From positions 1 through 34,062 of the forward strand of contig JAEUIN010000260.1 of NCBI GenBank assembly GCA_016793115.1: a stretch of 34,062 nt of DNA, given 5' to 3'. The stretch is from Planctomycetaceae bacterium. Lineage in GTDB: Bacteria; Planctomycetota; Planctomycetia; Pirellulales; PNKZ01. Under the pieces are notes generated by a model, which was given only the letters and a program-made list of their open reading frames with translations, did not search any database and was not told the DNA's origin. This document shows, piece by piece, positions 17,530-24,719 of the stretch. The translations under genes were made by a program, and so were the position numbers. Each line of letters opens with the position of its first letter. The first letter of the stretch is position 1.

Positions 17530-17580
17530 TTCGAACCTTCGCGCCCGTTTTCACGTAAGAAATGCTGTTAGGCGAAAAAT

Positions 17581-17608
17581 TTGACCGGCCCTAACCGCCG
17601 GGTAGAAT
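17581..17608 (+). promoter_or_regulatory. Sigma-70-type promoter for the GNAT gene
   Basis: TTGACC (17581-17586), 16-nt spacer, TAGAAT (17603-17608). This is the closest match to consensus in the window and lies about 77 nt before the GTG start. Confidence 0.6.
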
Positions 17609-17684
17609 TAACGACGCTACGTCGGCTTTCCGCAAATTCACTTGGCCGACGCTTTCCGGGGTCGCTGCAGCTCGCGAGGATGTC

Positions 17685-18290
17685 GTGGCTCTGACGTATT
17701 TCAAGCGATTCCGCATGGAGATCGACCTCAACAAGGTCGACTTCTCCCGCCACCGCTTGCCCGCCGGCTACCGCTTCGTCCCCTGGAACCCGGCGCTGAT
17801 CCCGACCCACGCCGAGGCGAAATACCTCAGCTTTCGGCACGAGATCGACGCGAACGTGTTCTCCTGCCTCGGCGACTATGAAGGCTGCCGCCGCCTGATG
17901 ACTGAGATCAGCCGCAAGGAAGGCTTCCTGCCCGAAGCGACCTGGCTGATCGCCCACCTCGACGGCCACGAATCGGGAGCCGAGTGGACCCGCGGCCAGG
18001 TCGAATCCGACGCCCTAACGTTCGTCGGCACGGTGCAAGGCGTTGAAGACCGGTTCGGTTACGGGGCAATTCAGAACCTCGGCATCGTGCCCGACCATCG
18101 CAACTGCGGCCTCGGCGGCGTATTGCTCTTGAAGGCTCTGGAAGGGTTCCGGCGTGCCGGCTTGAAGCGAGCCTATCTCGAGGTCACGGCCCAGAACGAC
18201 GGTGCCGTGCGGCTCTATCGCCGGCTGGGGTTCGTTAAAGCCCGCACGGTGTACAAGGCCGTGGAACTGATGGGCGTGCCGGTCCGCTAG
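17685..18290 (+). CDS. GNAT-family N-acetyltransferase
   Basis: A 201-aa protein. The C-terminal half carries the acetyl-CoA-binding motif A: NLGIVPDHRNCGLGGVLLLKAL, where RNCGLG matches the Q/RxxGxG/A loop, followed by AYLEVTAQNDGAVRLYRRLGF (motif B). The N-terminal half (about 1-95) is unlike common GNATs and probably binds the acceptor, which is unknown. The GTG start at 17685 has GAGGA 5 nt upstream and a strong promoter before it. A family-A repeat begins 22 nt after the stop. Confidence 0.87.
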   Translation: MALTYFKRFRMEIDLNKVDFSRHRLPAGYRFVPWNPALIPTHAEAKYLSFRHEIDANVFSCLGDYEGCRRLMTEISRKEGFLPEATWLIAHLDGHESGAEWTRGQVESDALTFVGTVQGVEDRFGYGAIQNLGIVPDHRNCGLGGVLLLKALEGFRRAGLKRAYLEVTAQNDGAVRLYRRLGFVKARTVYKAVELMGVPVR

Positions 18291-18312
18291 CGTGGCTTCG
18301 TCGACCTTGCTC

Positions 18313-18391
18313 GGGTGGCACTGGCGGCTTGCCCGCCAGTGTTCGCACCGCGTTAGTCGAAATGCACTGGTGGACAAGCCGGCAGTGCACC
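18313..18391. repeat. Family-A double-hairpin repeat, copy 3
   Basis: Arm 1 is CACTGGCGG-CTTGC-CCGCCAGTG: compared with copies 1 and 2, T-to-C on the left is balanced by A-to-G on the right. Arm 2 is CACTGGTGG-ACAAG-CCGGCAGTG, where two pairs are lost. The ends are GGGTGGCAC and a decayed GTGCACC. It begins 22 nt after the GNAT gene stop. Confidence 0.85.
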
Positions 18392-18463
18392 AATCCCCCT
18401 CGCCGCGCCCGCCCCTCTTCGATTACGATTCCGGCGAAAGTTCCCGCCCGGAAAGGAATCGTC

Positions 18464-19525
18464 ATGCTCCGCGAACGGATTCGCTCAACAATCGGCGTCG
18501 TCAAGCGTCGACGCGTGCCGCTCATTTTCACCGCACTGTCGATCGCAACGGCGAGCGCAATCGGTTACGCGGCCGTCGTCGTCACGCCGGCGATCGACGA
18601 GCCGTTTCAACCGAGCGCCGCCGCTGCCGGCGCGCCGCTGTGGACTTTCGGCTTCGTCGGCGATACGCAACTGGCCGACGACAAGCTGGAACCGCTGATG
18701 GCGAAGTTCGAGCGGCGCGATGTGGAGTTCGTGCTGCACCTAGGGGACATGGTCGATGAATCGTCGAGCGATCTGGAGTGGGATCGATTGGTCGCGGCGG
18801 CGAAGAAGCATCGCGTTCGCTTGATGCCGGTCGTCGGCAACCACGACGTCCGCCGCGATTACGACGACGACGGCGCGATTCGCTTTCGTCAATACTTTCC
18901 GGATCTTCCCGGCACCTTTTATCACTTCCGCCATCGCGGCGTGAACTTCTTGATGCTCAACTCCGAGCGCTCGTTCGCGCCGGGGAGCGAGCAGCGGAAG
19001 TTTCTCGAATATCACCTGGAGCGGCATCCCGGCACGGCCGTCGCCTGCCTGCATCGGCCGACGTTCACGGCCGCCGATCGCGATCGACTTTCGATGTACT
19101 CGCGCCGGCTCTGGCTTCACTCGCTGCTCGTCGAGACCGATTGCGTCGCGGTGTTGTCCGGCCACAACCACTATTACGATCGCACGAAGCCGCTCGACGG
19201 GTTGACATATGTGGTGAGCGGCGGCGGCGGCGGCGCTTCGCGCGAGCAACCGGAACGCTGCGACTACACGGCCGCTCTGCATGCGGGCGACATGCACTAC
19301 GGCATCGCCTCGGTCTACGACGATCGGATCGCCGTCGAGATCGTCGCCTACGAAGACGGGCGTCGGCTTGACGAATTTTCGCTGCCCCTGAGACCGACGA
19401 GCCGCAAGCTGGGCGGCTACAATAACCGCCGTAGCATGGAGTTGCCTCCGTTGAGCGAACTGCCGCAGTACCGCCGCGAAACGCTCGCCGCCCGCGCCGA
19501 CGGACCGATGCCGCGCCCTTGGTAG
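18464..19525 (+). CDS. Membrane-anchored calcineurin-like metallophosphoesterase
   Basis: A 353-aa protein. Residues 15-43 (KRRRVPLIFTALSIATASAIGY) form a signal anchor or signal peptide, so the enzyme faces outside the cytoplasm. Metal ligands of the calcineurin-like fold are visible: Asp67 (GDTQ, where GDxH is usual), Asp95 (LHLGDMVDE), Asn126-His127 (VVGNHD), a histidine in CLHRPTF, and GHNHYYDR. The missing His in the first motif is common in some subgroups. The ATG at 18464 has AAAGGAA 7 nt upstream; the longer frame would start inside a dispersed repeat. Substrate unknown; 3',5'-cyclic nucleotide or purple-acid-phosphatase-like activity is possible. Confidence 0.85.
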   Translation: MLRERIRSTIGVVKRRRVPLIFTALSIATASAIGYAAVVVTPAIDEPFQPSAAAAGAPLWTFGFVGDTQLADDKLEPLMAKFERRDVEFVLHLGDMVDESSSDLEWDRLVAAAKKHRVRLMPVVGNHDVRRDYDDDGAIRFRQYFPDLPGTFYHFRHRGVNFLMLNSERSFAPGSEQRKFLEYHLERHPGTAVACLHRPTFTAADRDRLSMYSRRLWLHSLLVETDCVAVLSGHNHYYDRTKPLDGLTYVVSGGGGGASREQPERCDYTAALHAGDMHYGIASVYDDRIAVEIVAYEDGRRLDEFSLPLRPTSRKLGGYNNRRSMELPPLSELPQYRRETLAARADGPMPRPW

Positions 19526-19548
19526 ATGCGTTGCCGCATGGTCGAACG

Positions 19549-19570
19549 GAGCCTTGGCCAACGGCTCTTT
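19549..19570 (+). terminator. Weak hairpin after the metallophosphoesterase gene
   Basis: GAGCCTT and AACGGCTC (one bulge) around a GGCC loop, followed by TTT. It lies 24 nt after the stop codon. The short T-run makes it a poor intrinsic terminator; the rest of the 225-nt gap up to the M16 genes shows nothing clear. Confidence 0.3.
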
Positions 19571-19765
19571 GAGCTGAGGCGATCGACGAAACGGTTCGGG
19601 AAGACCGGTCTGTCATTCGAAACGCAACGCCCTCTGCCTTGGGCATGGAGCGCCGGGGCCAAGACGGGGTCGTTCCTCGCCCCGCCCCCGGTTGCCTGAA
19701 TCGGGTTCGACCGATACCCTTGCAGCAGCCGCGCGACTGAAACTACCCATTTGAGCGAGCTTTCC

Positions 19766-21022
19766 GTGCCCGACTTGTCGCAGACCATCCATACGCATAC
19801 CTATCCGAACGGGCTCGTATTGCTCGGCGAACCGATGCGGTCGCTCGAATCGGCCGCGTTTACGATCCGCGTACCCGGCGGGTGCATCTATGAACCCGAA
19901 TCGCGCGGCGGGCTGAGCGTGATGACCGTGGAAATGACGACGCGCGGCGCGGGACAGCGCGATAGCCGACAGTTCGTCGACGACTTGGACAACCTGGGCG
20001 TCGAACGAGGCGACTCGGTGAGCGATTCGCTCGCCGGCTACAGCGGCGCGACGCTATCCAAGAATCTGATTCCGGCGCTCGGGATTTTCGCCGACGTCGT
20101 TCGCCGCGCCCACCTGCCGGAAGACGAACTCGACGCCGCTCGTATGGTGGCGCTGCAGGAGCTCGCCGGCGTGGAAGACGAGCCCGGCCAGAAAGTGATG
20201 CAAGAGCTGCGCAAGCTGCATTACCCTTGGCCTTGGGGACGTCGCAGCCAAGGAGAGCGGGCCGCGCTCGAATCGATCTCACTAGACGAAATTCAGCGGC
20301 ACTATACCCGCTGCTTTCGGCCCAACGGCACGATTATCAGCGTGGCCGGCAAGGTCGATTGGCCGGCGGTACGCGACGCCGTCGGCGATTTGCTCGGCGA
20401 CTGGAAGCCGATCGACGTGCCGGCCGTCGTCGAACGTCCGCGGACGACGCGGCTCAATCACCTGACTCACGAGTCGAACCAGACGCACATCGCCGTCGCC
20501 TACGACAGCATTCCGTACAGCCATCCGGACTACTTTCAGGCCTGGGGGGCGGTCGGCGTACTCAGCGGCGGCATGAGTTCACGGTTGTTCGCCGAGGTGC
20601 GCGAAAAGCGCGGGCTTTGCTACACCGTGTACGCTTCGCAAACGACGCTCAAGGAACACGGCGCCGTGCTCTGCTATTCAGGCACCACGGCCGAGCGCGC
20701 ACAAGAAACGCTGGACGTCACGGTCGGCGAATTGCGTCGCTTGGCCGACGGCATCGAAGAACACGAATTGGCACGATTAAAGGCCCGCATCAAGAGCGGG
20801 CTCATCATGCAGCAGGAGTCGAGTTCGTCGCGGAGCGCTTCGATCGTGCGCGATTGGTATTTGCTCGGCCGCGTGCGCACGCTCGATGAAATCAGCAAGC
20901 TCGTCGACGACTTGTCGGCCGCGAGCATCAACGACTATTTGAAACGAAATCCGCCGCGCGACTTTACGATCGTCACGCTCGGCCGTCAGCCTTTGGAGGT
21001 CGCCCGTGCAGTTTCGGCATGA
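19766..21022 (+). CDS. M16 peptidase-like protein, non-catalytic subunit
   Basis: A 418-aa member of the pitrilysin/mitochondrial-processing-peptidase family. The zinc motif HxxEH is lost: the aligned positions read Val52-x-x-Val55-Glu56 in LSVMTVEMTTRG. The C-terminal half keeps the substrate-binding Arg/Tyr region (GGMSSRLFAEVREKRGLCYTVYA). This is the pattern of the regulatory partner in two-subunit M16 enzymes. The start is uncertain: GTG at 19766 is chosen because GAGCGAG lies just upstream; a TTG at 19751 would add five residues. It overlaps the next M16 gene by 17 nt, so the two products are probably made together as a heterodimer. Confidence 0.85.
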   Translation: MPDLSQTIHTHTYPNGLVLLGEPMRSLESAAFTIRVPGGCIYEPESRGGLSVMTVEMTTRGAGQRDSRQFVDDLDNLGVERGDSVSDSLAGYSGATLSKNLIPALGIFADVVRRAHLPEDELDAARMVALQELAGVEDEPGQKVMQELRKLHYPWPWGRRSQGERAALESISLDEIQRHYTRCFRPNGTIISVAGKVDWPAVRDAVGDLLGDWKPIDVPAVVERPRTTRLNHLTHESNQTHIAVAYDSIPYSHPDYFQAWGAVGVLSGGMSSRLFAEVREKRGLCYTVYASQTTLKEHGAVLCYSGTTAERAQETLDVTVGELRRLADGIEEHELARLKARIKSGLIMQQESSSSRSASIVRDWYLLGRVRTLDEISKLVDDLSAASINDYLKRNPPRDFTIVTLGRQPLEVARAVSA

Positions 21023-22244
21023 AGTGTTGGACAACGGCTTGGAGATCGTGGCCGAGTGCAACGACGAGGCCCGCAGCACGTCGCTGGGGTTCTTCGTGCG
21101 CACGGGCGCGCGCGACGAGACCGACGACGTCGCCGGCGTGAGCCACTTCCTCGAACACATGATGTTCAAGGGAACTCCGACGCGCACGGCCGAGCAAGTG
21201 AACCTGGAGTTCGACGCCCTCGGGGCCGACTACAACGCGTTTACCAGCGAAGAACAAACGGTTTACTACGCCTCGGTGTTGCCGGAATACCAGACGAAGA
21301 CGGTCGAACTCTTGGCCGACATGCTCCGGCCGTCGCTGCGGACCGAAGACTTCGACACCGAAAAGAAAGTGATCGTCGAAGAGATTCGCATGTATCTCGA
21401 TCAGCCGCCGTACGGGGCCGACGACATCATTCGCGCATTGCACTACGGCAACCATCCGCTGGGGCGCAGCGTGCTCGGCACCGTCGAAAGCATCGAACAG
21501 TTGCCGGTCGAGAAGATGCGCGACTATTTCCGACGCCGCTATTCGCCGACGAACATCGTCTTGGCCGCGGCCGGAAGAATCGATTTTGATCGATTGCGGG
21601 GCGACGCCGAGCGATACTGTGCGAACTGGCAACGACTGGATGCGCCGCGCGACATCTCGCCGGCCCAAGGCGCGAACAAGTTCCGCATCGTTCATAAGCC
21701 GCAATCGACTCAGGAGTACCTAATTGAACTGAGCGACGGGCCGTCGGCGACCGACGCCGACCGTTACGCGGCGAAAATCCTCTCCGTCGTACTCGGCGAC
21801 GACAGCGGGAGCCGCTTCTTCTGGGAGTTGGTCGACCCGGGCTATGCGGAAACGGCGAGCATTTCGCATCACGACGGCCAGGGGTCGGGCTCGTTCGTGA
21901 CCTACGTCGCCTGCGACCCGGAAATGGCCGTCGACAACTTAAAGCGAATCGCGGAAATCTTCGCGGAAGTCGAAGCGGAAGGCGTGCTCGAAACCGAACT
22001 CGTCGCCGCGAAAAGCAAAGTCAATTCGCGGGTCGTGTTGTCCGGCGAGCGTCCGCGCGGCCGGCTGTTCAACGTCGGCGGCAATTGGTCGCAACGCCGC
22101 GAGTATCGAACGATCCAAGACGACCTAGCGGCGGTCGACCGCATCACGACGGTCGACCTGCAAAACGTCTTGAAGAAGTATCCGCTCTCGAAACACACGA
22201 CGGTGATCGTCGGACCGCTGGAGAGCGTGTCGGAAGAAGCTTAG
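21006..22244 (+). CDS. M16 zinc metallopeptidase, catalytic subunit
   Basis: A 412-aa insulinase/processing-peptidase-type protease. The inverted zinc motif is intact: His47-Phe-Leu-Glu50-His51 in VSHFLEHMMFKG, with the third ligand Glu125 or Glu126 in VIVEEIRMYLDQPP. There is no signal peptide. The GTG start at 21006 lies inside the end of the preceding gene and has TTGGAGG just upstream. The C-terminal half has a weaker Arg/Tyr region (DDSGSRFFWELVDPGYA) than the partner. The two subunits therefore look complementary: zinc site here, substrate clamp in the upstream protein. The stop overlaps the convergent gene by 4 nt. Confidence 0.92.
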   Translation: MQFRHEVLDNGLEIVAECNDEARSTSLGFFVRTGARDETDDVAGVSHFLEHMMFKGTPTRTAEQVNLEFDALGADYNAFTSEEQTVYYASVLPEYQTKTVELLADMLRPSLRTEDFDTEKKVIVEEIRMYLDQPPYGADDIIRALHYGNHPLGRSVLGTVESIEQLPVEKMRDYFRRRYSPTNIVLAAAGRIDFDRLRGDAERYCANWQRLDAPRDISPAQGANKFRIVHKPQSTQEYLIELSDGPSATDADRYAAKILSVVLGDDSGSRFFWELVDPGYAETASISHHDGQGSGSFVTYVACDPEMAVDNLKRIAEIFAEVEAEGVLETELVAAKSKVNSRVVLSGERPRGRLFNVGGNWSQRREYRTIQDDLAAVDRITTVDLQNVLKKYPLSKHTTVIVGPLESVSEEA

Positions 22245-22642
22245 GCCGATTGCTTCGGCACGATGACTCCGCGCACGAAATAATTGACGATGTTGCCCGT
22301 TTCGCCGTCGCCGACGACGGGCCGCTCTTCAAACGTCAGGTGGTATTCCTCGTCGGGGCCGACCATCGAAGCCAGAAACGACTCGATGTAGCGGAGTCGC
22401 TCCTCGACGCGCTGTTCGTCGTTGTCACCCTTGGCTTCGAATTGGTTGTTGAATTCAAAGCGAACGAGTTTGGCGCCGTCGTCCGCGTGGTGCATCAGCA
22501 CCGGACCGTATTCTTTCCAGTCGGAGTTGCGGGCCTCGTGCTCGGCGTGCAGCTTTTGGATGATGTCGACCTTGTCGTGGCCGACTTTGAACAAACTGGT
22601 GAGCTTATCGCGAACGATTTGGGAATCGAGGGAAATGCCCAT
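22241..22642 (-). CDS. Hypothetical cytoplasmic protein (133 aa)
   Basis: Not recognised. The protein is ordered and charged, with no signal peptide or membrane segment. It begins MGISLDSQIVRDKLTSLF, has an acidic middle (KGDNDEQRVEERLRYIESFL, probably a helix) and beta-like strands such as EEYHLTFEERPVV and NIVNYFVRGVIV. The composition (many E, D, K, few Arg runs) marks it as coding rather than a shadow. A TACAAT box is present on the minus strand at 22703-22698, about 56 nt upstream of the start. Its TAA overlaps the TAG of the M16 gene on the other strand. Confidence 0.72.
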   Translation of the reverse strand: MGISLDSQIVRDKLTSLFKVGHDKVDIIQKLHAEHEARNSDWKEYGPVLMHHADDGAKLVRFEFNNQFEAKGDNDEQRVEERLRYIESFLASMVGPDEEYHLTFEERPVVGDGETGNIVNYFVRGVIVPKQSA

Positions 22643-22815
22643 GGCGGCTGACTCTCGCGGTGGGGAGTTCGGGGGTTGCGACTTCGGCGTGCCCCAAATT
22701 GTAGTCGCCCGCCGCGAGCAAGAGAACTAGGCGAACTTCGCGCCGCGAGAGCCCCTCGGCGATCGGCATCGCCGACGGGAAAATCGAGTAGCGGCGAATT
22801 TCCACGTCGACCAAG

Positions 22816-23226
22816 TTAAACTTGCGCGGAAAGATTTGCGCCGGCGACGCCGGCCGCCGCATCCGCGCCGTAGGCCTGTTGGGCCGAGCCGATATCGACC
22901 GACATCGTCACGGAAAGCGACTGTTGCCCCATGGCGCCGCTCATGAGCGCGAGGGACGCGAGTGCTTTCCACGGATCGTTTTTGTCTTGCGTTTCATTGC
23001 CGCGACTCATCAGCAACGCCAGAGCAAGCGTCGCCATCGGATCGATGGTCGACGAGCCGGACGCGGCCGACAAACTGCCGGCCAATTGAAGACCCAAGGC
23101 GCCCTGCGGAGCACCGATTTCGGCCGTCGTCGCGACCGAGGAGTTGCCGCCGACGCCGCCGACGACGGATGCGGAAATCGAACTCGATACGCCGGATTGA
23201 GCCGAGACGGGAGCGATACCGGACAT
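22816..23226 (-). CDS. Ala/Ser/Gly-rich hypothetical protein (136 aa)
   Basis: Not recognised. The first 60 residues are small and uncharged (Ser, Ala, Gly, Val, with GVGG and repeated SA steps); a short charged stretch (RGNETQDKNDPWK) near residue 80 separates two Ala/Leu/Met segments that could be amphipathic helices; the C terminus is again Ala/Gly-rich. No clear cleavable signal is seen. The ATG at 23224-23226 is chosen over the ATG three codons upstream because AAGGA (23239-23235) then lies 8 nt before it. The low-complexity sequence resembles secreted or surface-assembly proteins, but that is only an impression. Confidence 0.58.
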   Translation of the reverse strand: MSGIAPVSAQSGVSSSISASVVGGVGGNSSVATTAEIGAPQGALGLQLAGSLSAASGSSTIDPMATLALALLMSRGNETQDKNDPWKALASLALMSGAMGQQSLSVTMSVDIGSAQQAYGADAAAGVAGANLSAQV

Positions 23227-23391
23227 GAGAGCCATCCTTATTAGCGAGGACCATCGCGGGGAGTGAAGCGATGAATTCCACGCTAATTAGGGGGCAACGG
23301 TCGACAAGTCGATCTTGGCGCTGCAACGTTCAGAATTAAGAAGTCGGCGGCGTACATTCGCTACGACCGTTGCAACGCGATCGTTCGATCG

Positions 23392-23874
23392 TTAGGCCGT
23401 CTCCGGGCGGATGCTCCGGCCGGCGAATTTCCCGGCCCTCGCGACGACTTTCCGCCGCCGCGGGCGCGTGGCGACTTCATGCGGGAAGGGCACGCGACCG
23501 TAAGCCTCGAGTTCGATCGGGTTGTCGTAGTAGGGATCGCGGCCGGTGAGCGACAGCCAAATCGCCCAGCCGAACAACGTTGGAATCAAAAACGGGCCCA
23601 GTCGTTCAAATTGCTCGACATGGACTCGTTCGTGCGTCCGCCAACGCCGAAGCAACCGCTTATCGCGGGCGATGATCACGTGTCCCAAGGTCATCGCGGG
23701 CATCTCACCGATTCCCGGAATGCCCATATCGAGAATCGTGTCGGCAAATCCGCCCCAGATTTCTAAAACGCCCTTGCGAACTTGGAACTTCGACCCGGTG
23801 ACAAGCCCGCCTAAACCAACCAAAAGACCAAGCGACGTTGCGGGCAAAGCCCACAGATAACACAGAATACGCAT
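23392..23874 (-). CDS. Membrane protein with HExxH motif (putative metallopeptidase-like)
   Basis: A 160-aa protein with a hydrophobic N terminus (about residues 4-28) and a second hydrophobic stretch (94-109). Between them lies His81-Glu82-Arg-Val-His85, an HExxH zinc motif in the block RTHERVHVEQFERLGPFLIP; Glu123 in NPIELEAYG could be the third ligand. I recall this HERVHVxQxERxGP block from small bacterial membrane proteins of unknown function. The C terminus is basic (RPRRRKVVARAGK). The ATG at 23872-23874 was chosen because GAGGA lies 8 nt upstream; the more upstream ATG overlaps that site. Proteolytic activity is inference from the motif. Confidence 0.78.
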   Translation of the reverse strand: MRILCYLWALPATSLGLLVGLGGLVTGSKFQVRKGVLEIWGGFADTILDMGIPGIGEMPAMTLGHVIIARDKRLLRRWRTHERVHVEQFERLGPFLIPTLFGWAIWLSLTGRDPYYDNPIELEAYGRVPFPHEVATRPRRRKVVARAGKFAGRSIRPETA

Positions 23875-24188
23875 CACAGGTGTCCTCAAAGCGGCCCCTC
23901 TGCGGCCGACTGCAGTTCAAGCAATTTGCATGCCGTCGCTGCTTCACGAAACGCGTAGGGAAACAGACGCGCGCGAATGTCGCAGCTTGGAAGAAACATG
24001 CTCTCCAAGGCGAAAGACGAACCATGCCCCTTTTTGCCACGAGTATCGCGGCATTACTAAGCAGGGAGCAATTCGGAGAGGGACGAATTTACCCACGAAT
24101 TAGTTGCCGCAGCGAAGCCAGACGACACGTTGAATTCGGCCTGAATCCGAACGAGTGGCTGACGAACGGCAAAACCACCCTAAGCGGC
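23875..24188. other. Gene-free stretch of 314 nt
   Basis: It lies between the HExxH membrane protein and the PilZ gene, both on the minus strand. Open frames crossing it are Arg/Cys-rich and lack family patterns. No tRNA, strong hairpin with T-run, or member of the dispersed repeats was found. It presumably holds the promoter of the HExxH gene, but no convincing -35/-10 pair stands out. Confidence 0.5.
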
Positions 24189-24551
24189 TCATTTCAAGGA
24201 ATCGACAAAGCGAAAACCGGCGAGAACCCAGCCGTCGGCGATTTCGCGGTTCCAGACGACTTCGGCGATGACCTCAAACGGAACAGTCGATTCGGGGAAC
24301 TGCAACTTGTATTGAGTACCGCGATGCAAAGCTCGCTCCAAGACGATTCCGACTCCCGTTCGCGAAATCTCGCGAGTAAATGCCCGCAGCGATTCGCCGT
24401 CGAAGCCGATCAACCTGGCCGGGGCGAAGAAGTTAAAACGAGGCTCGCGTCGTCGCTCCGGCGCGCCGTCTCGAGAATCTTCGGCGAGCAGCGACTGGAG
24501 CGTGGCCAGCGGCAACTGATAAGGGCCGACCTCGAAGGACGTCGTCGACAT
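24189..24551 (-). CDS. PilZ-domain protein (possible c-di-GMP receptor)
   Basis: A 120-aa cytoplasmic protein. The PilZ signature is visible: an arginine motif RRREPR (Arg34-xxx-Arg38) followed by about 20 residues and Glu61-Ile-Ser63-Arg-Thr-Gly66, matching (D/N)xSxxG except that Glu replaces Asp/Asn. The C-terminal strand pattern (FEVIAEVVWNREIADGWVLAGFRFV) is typical of the PilZ barrel. The ATG at 24549-24551 is chosen because the upstream residues (MGPPALLRRCF) look untranslated. With the Glu change, binding of cyclic di-GMP is likely but should be treated as probable only. A proline-rich outer-membrane type gene lies upstream on the same strand. Confidence 0.82.
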   Translation of the reverse strand: MSTTSFEVGPYQLPLATLQSLLAEDSRDGAPERRREPRFNFFAPARLIGFDGESLRAFTREISRTGVGIVLERALHRGTQYKLQFPESTVPFEVIAEVVWNREIADGWVLAGFRFVDSLK

Positions 24552-24719
24552 AAAGCACCTGCGCAATAACGCGGGCGGGCCCACTCCGGCCTAGCAGGAC
24601 GAGAGAATTCCGCCCGACGTAGAAAACATACCTCGCCCTGCGCTTGCTTCGACGTCTAGATCGGATTGTGCCGCAAGCGGCACGTGAATACCGTCCGAAA
24701 ATATGGATCGTACGTCCTA

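Noticed and set aside
1529..18391. CRISPR array formed by the family-A repeats
   Set aside because: The three copies are kilobases apart, lack regular spacers, and no cas gene is present.
18329..18463. Longer start for the metallophosphoesterase
   Set aside because: It would begin inside a family-A repeat; the ATG at 18464 has a good ribosome-binding site and starts the signal anchor.
22605..22862. 85-aa minus-strand frame bridging two hypothetical genes
   Set aside because: It contains a short leucine-rich stretch that looks protein-like, but it overlaps both neighbours out of frame, has no ribosome-binding site, and its ends are Arg/Pro-rich.
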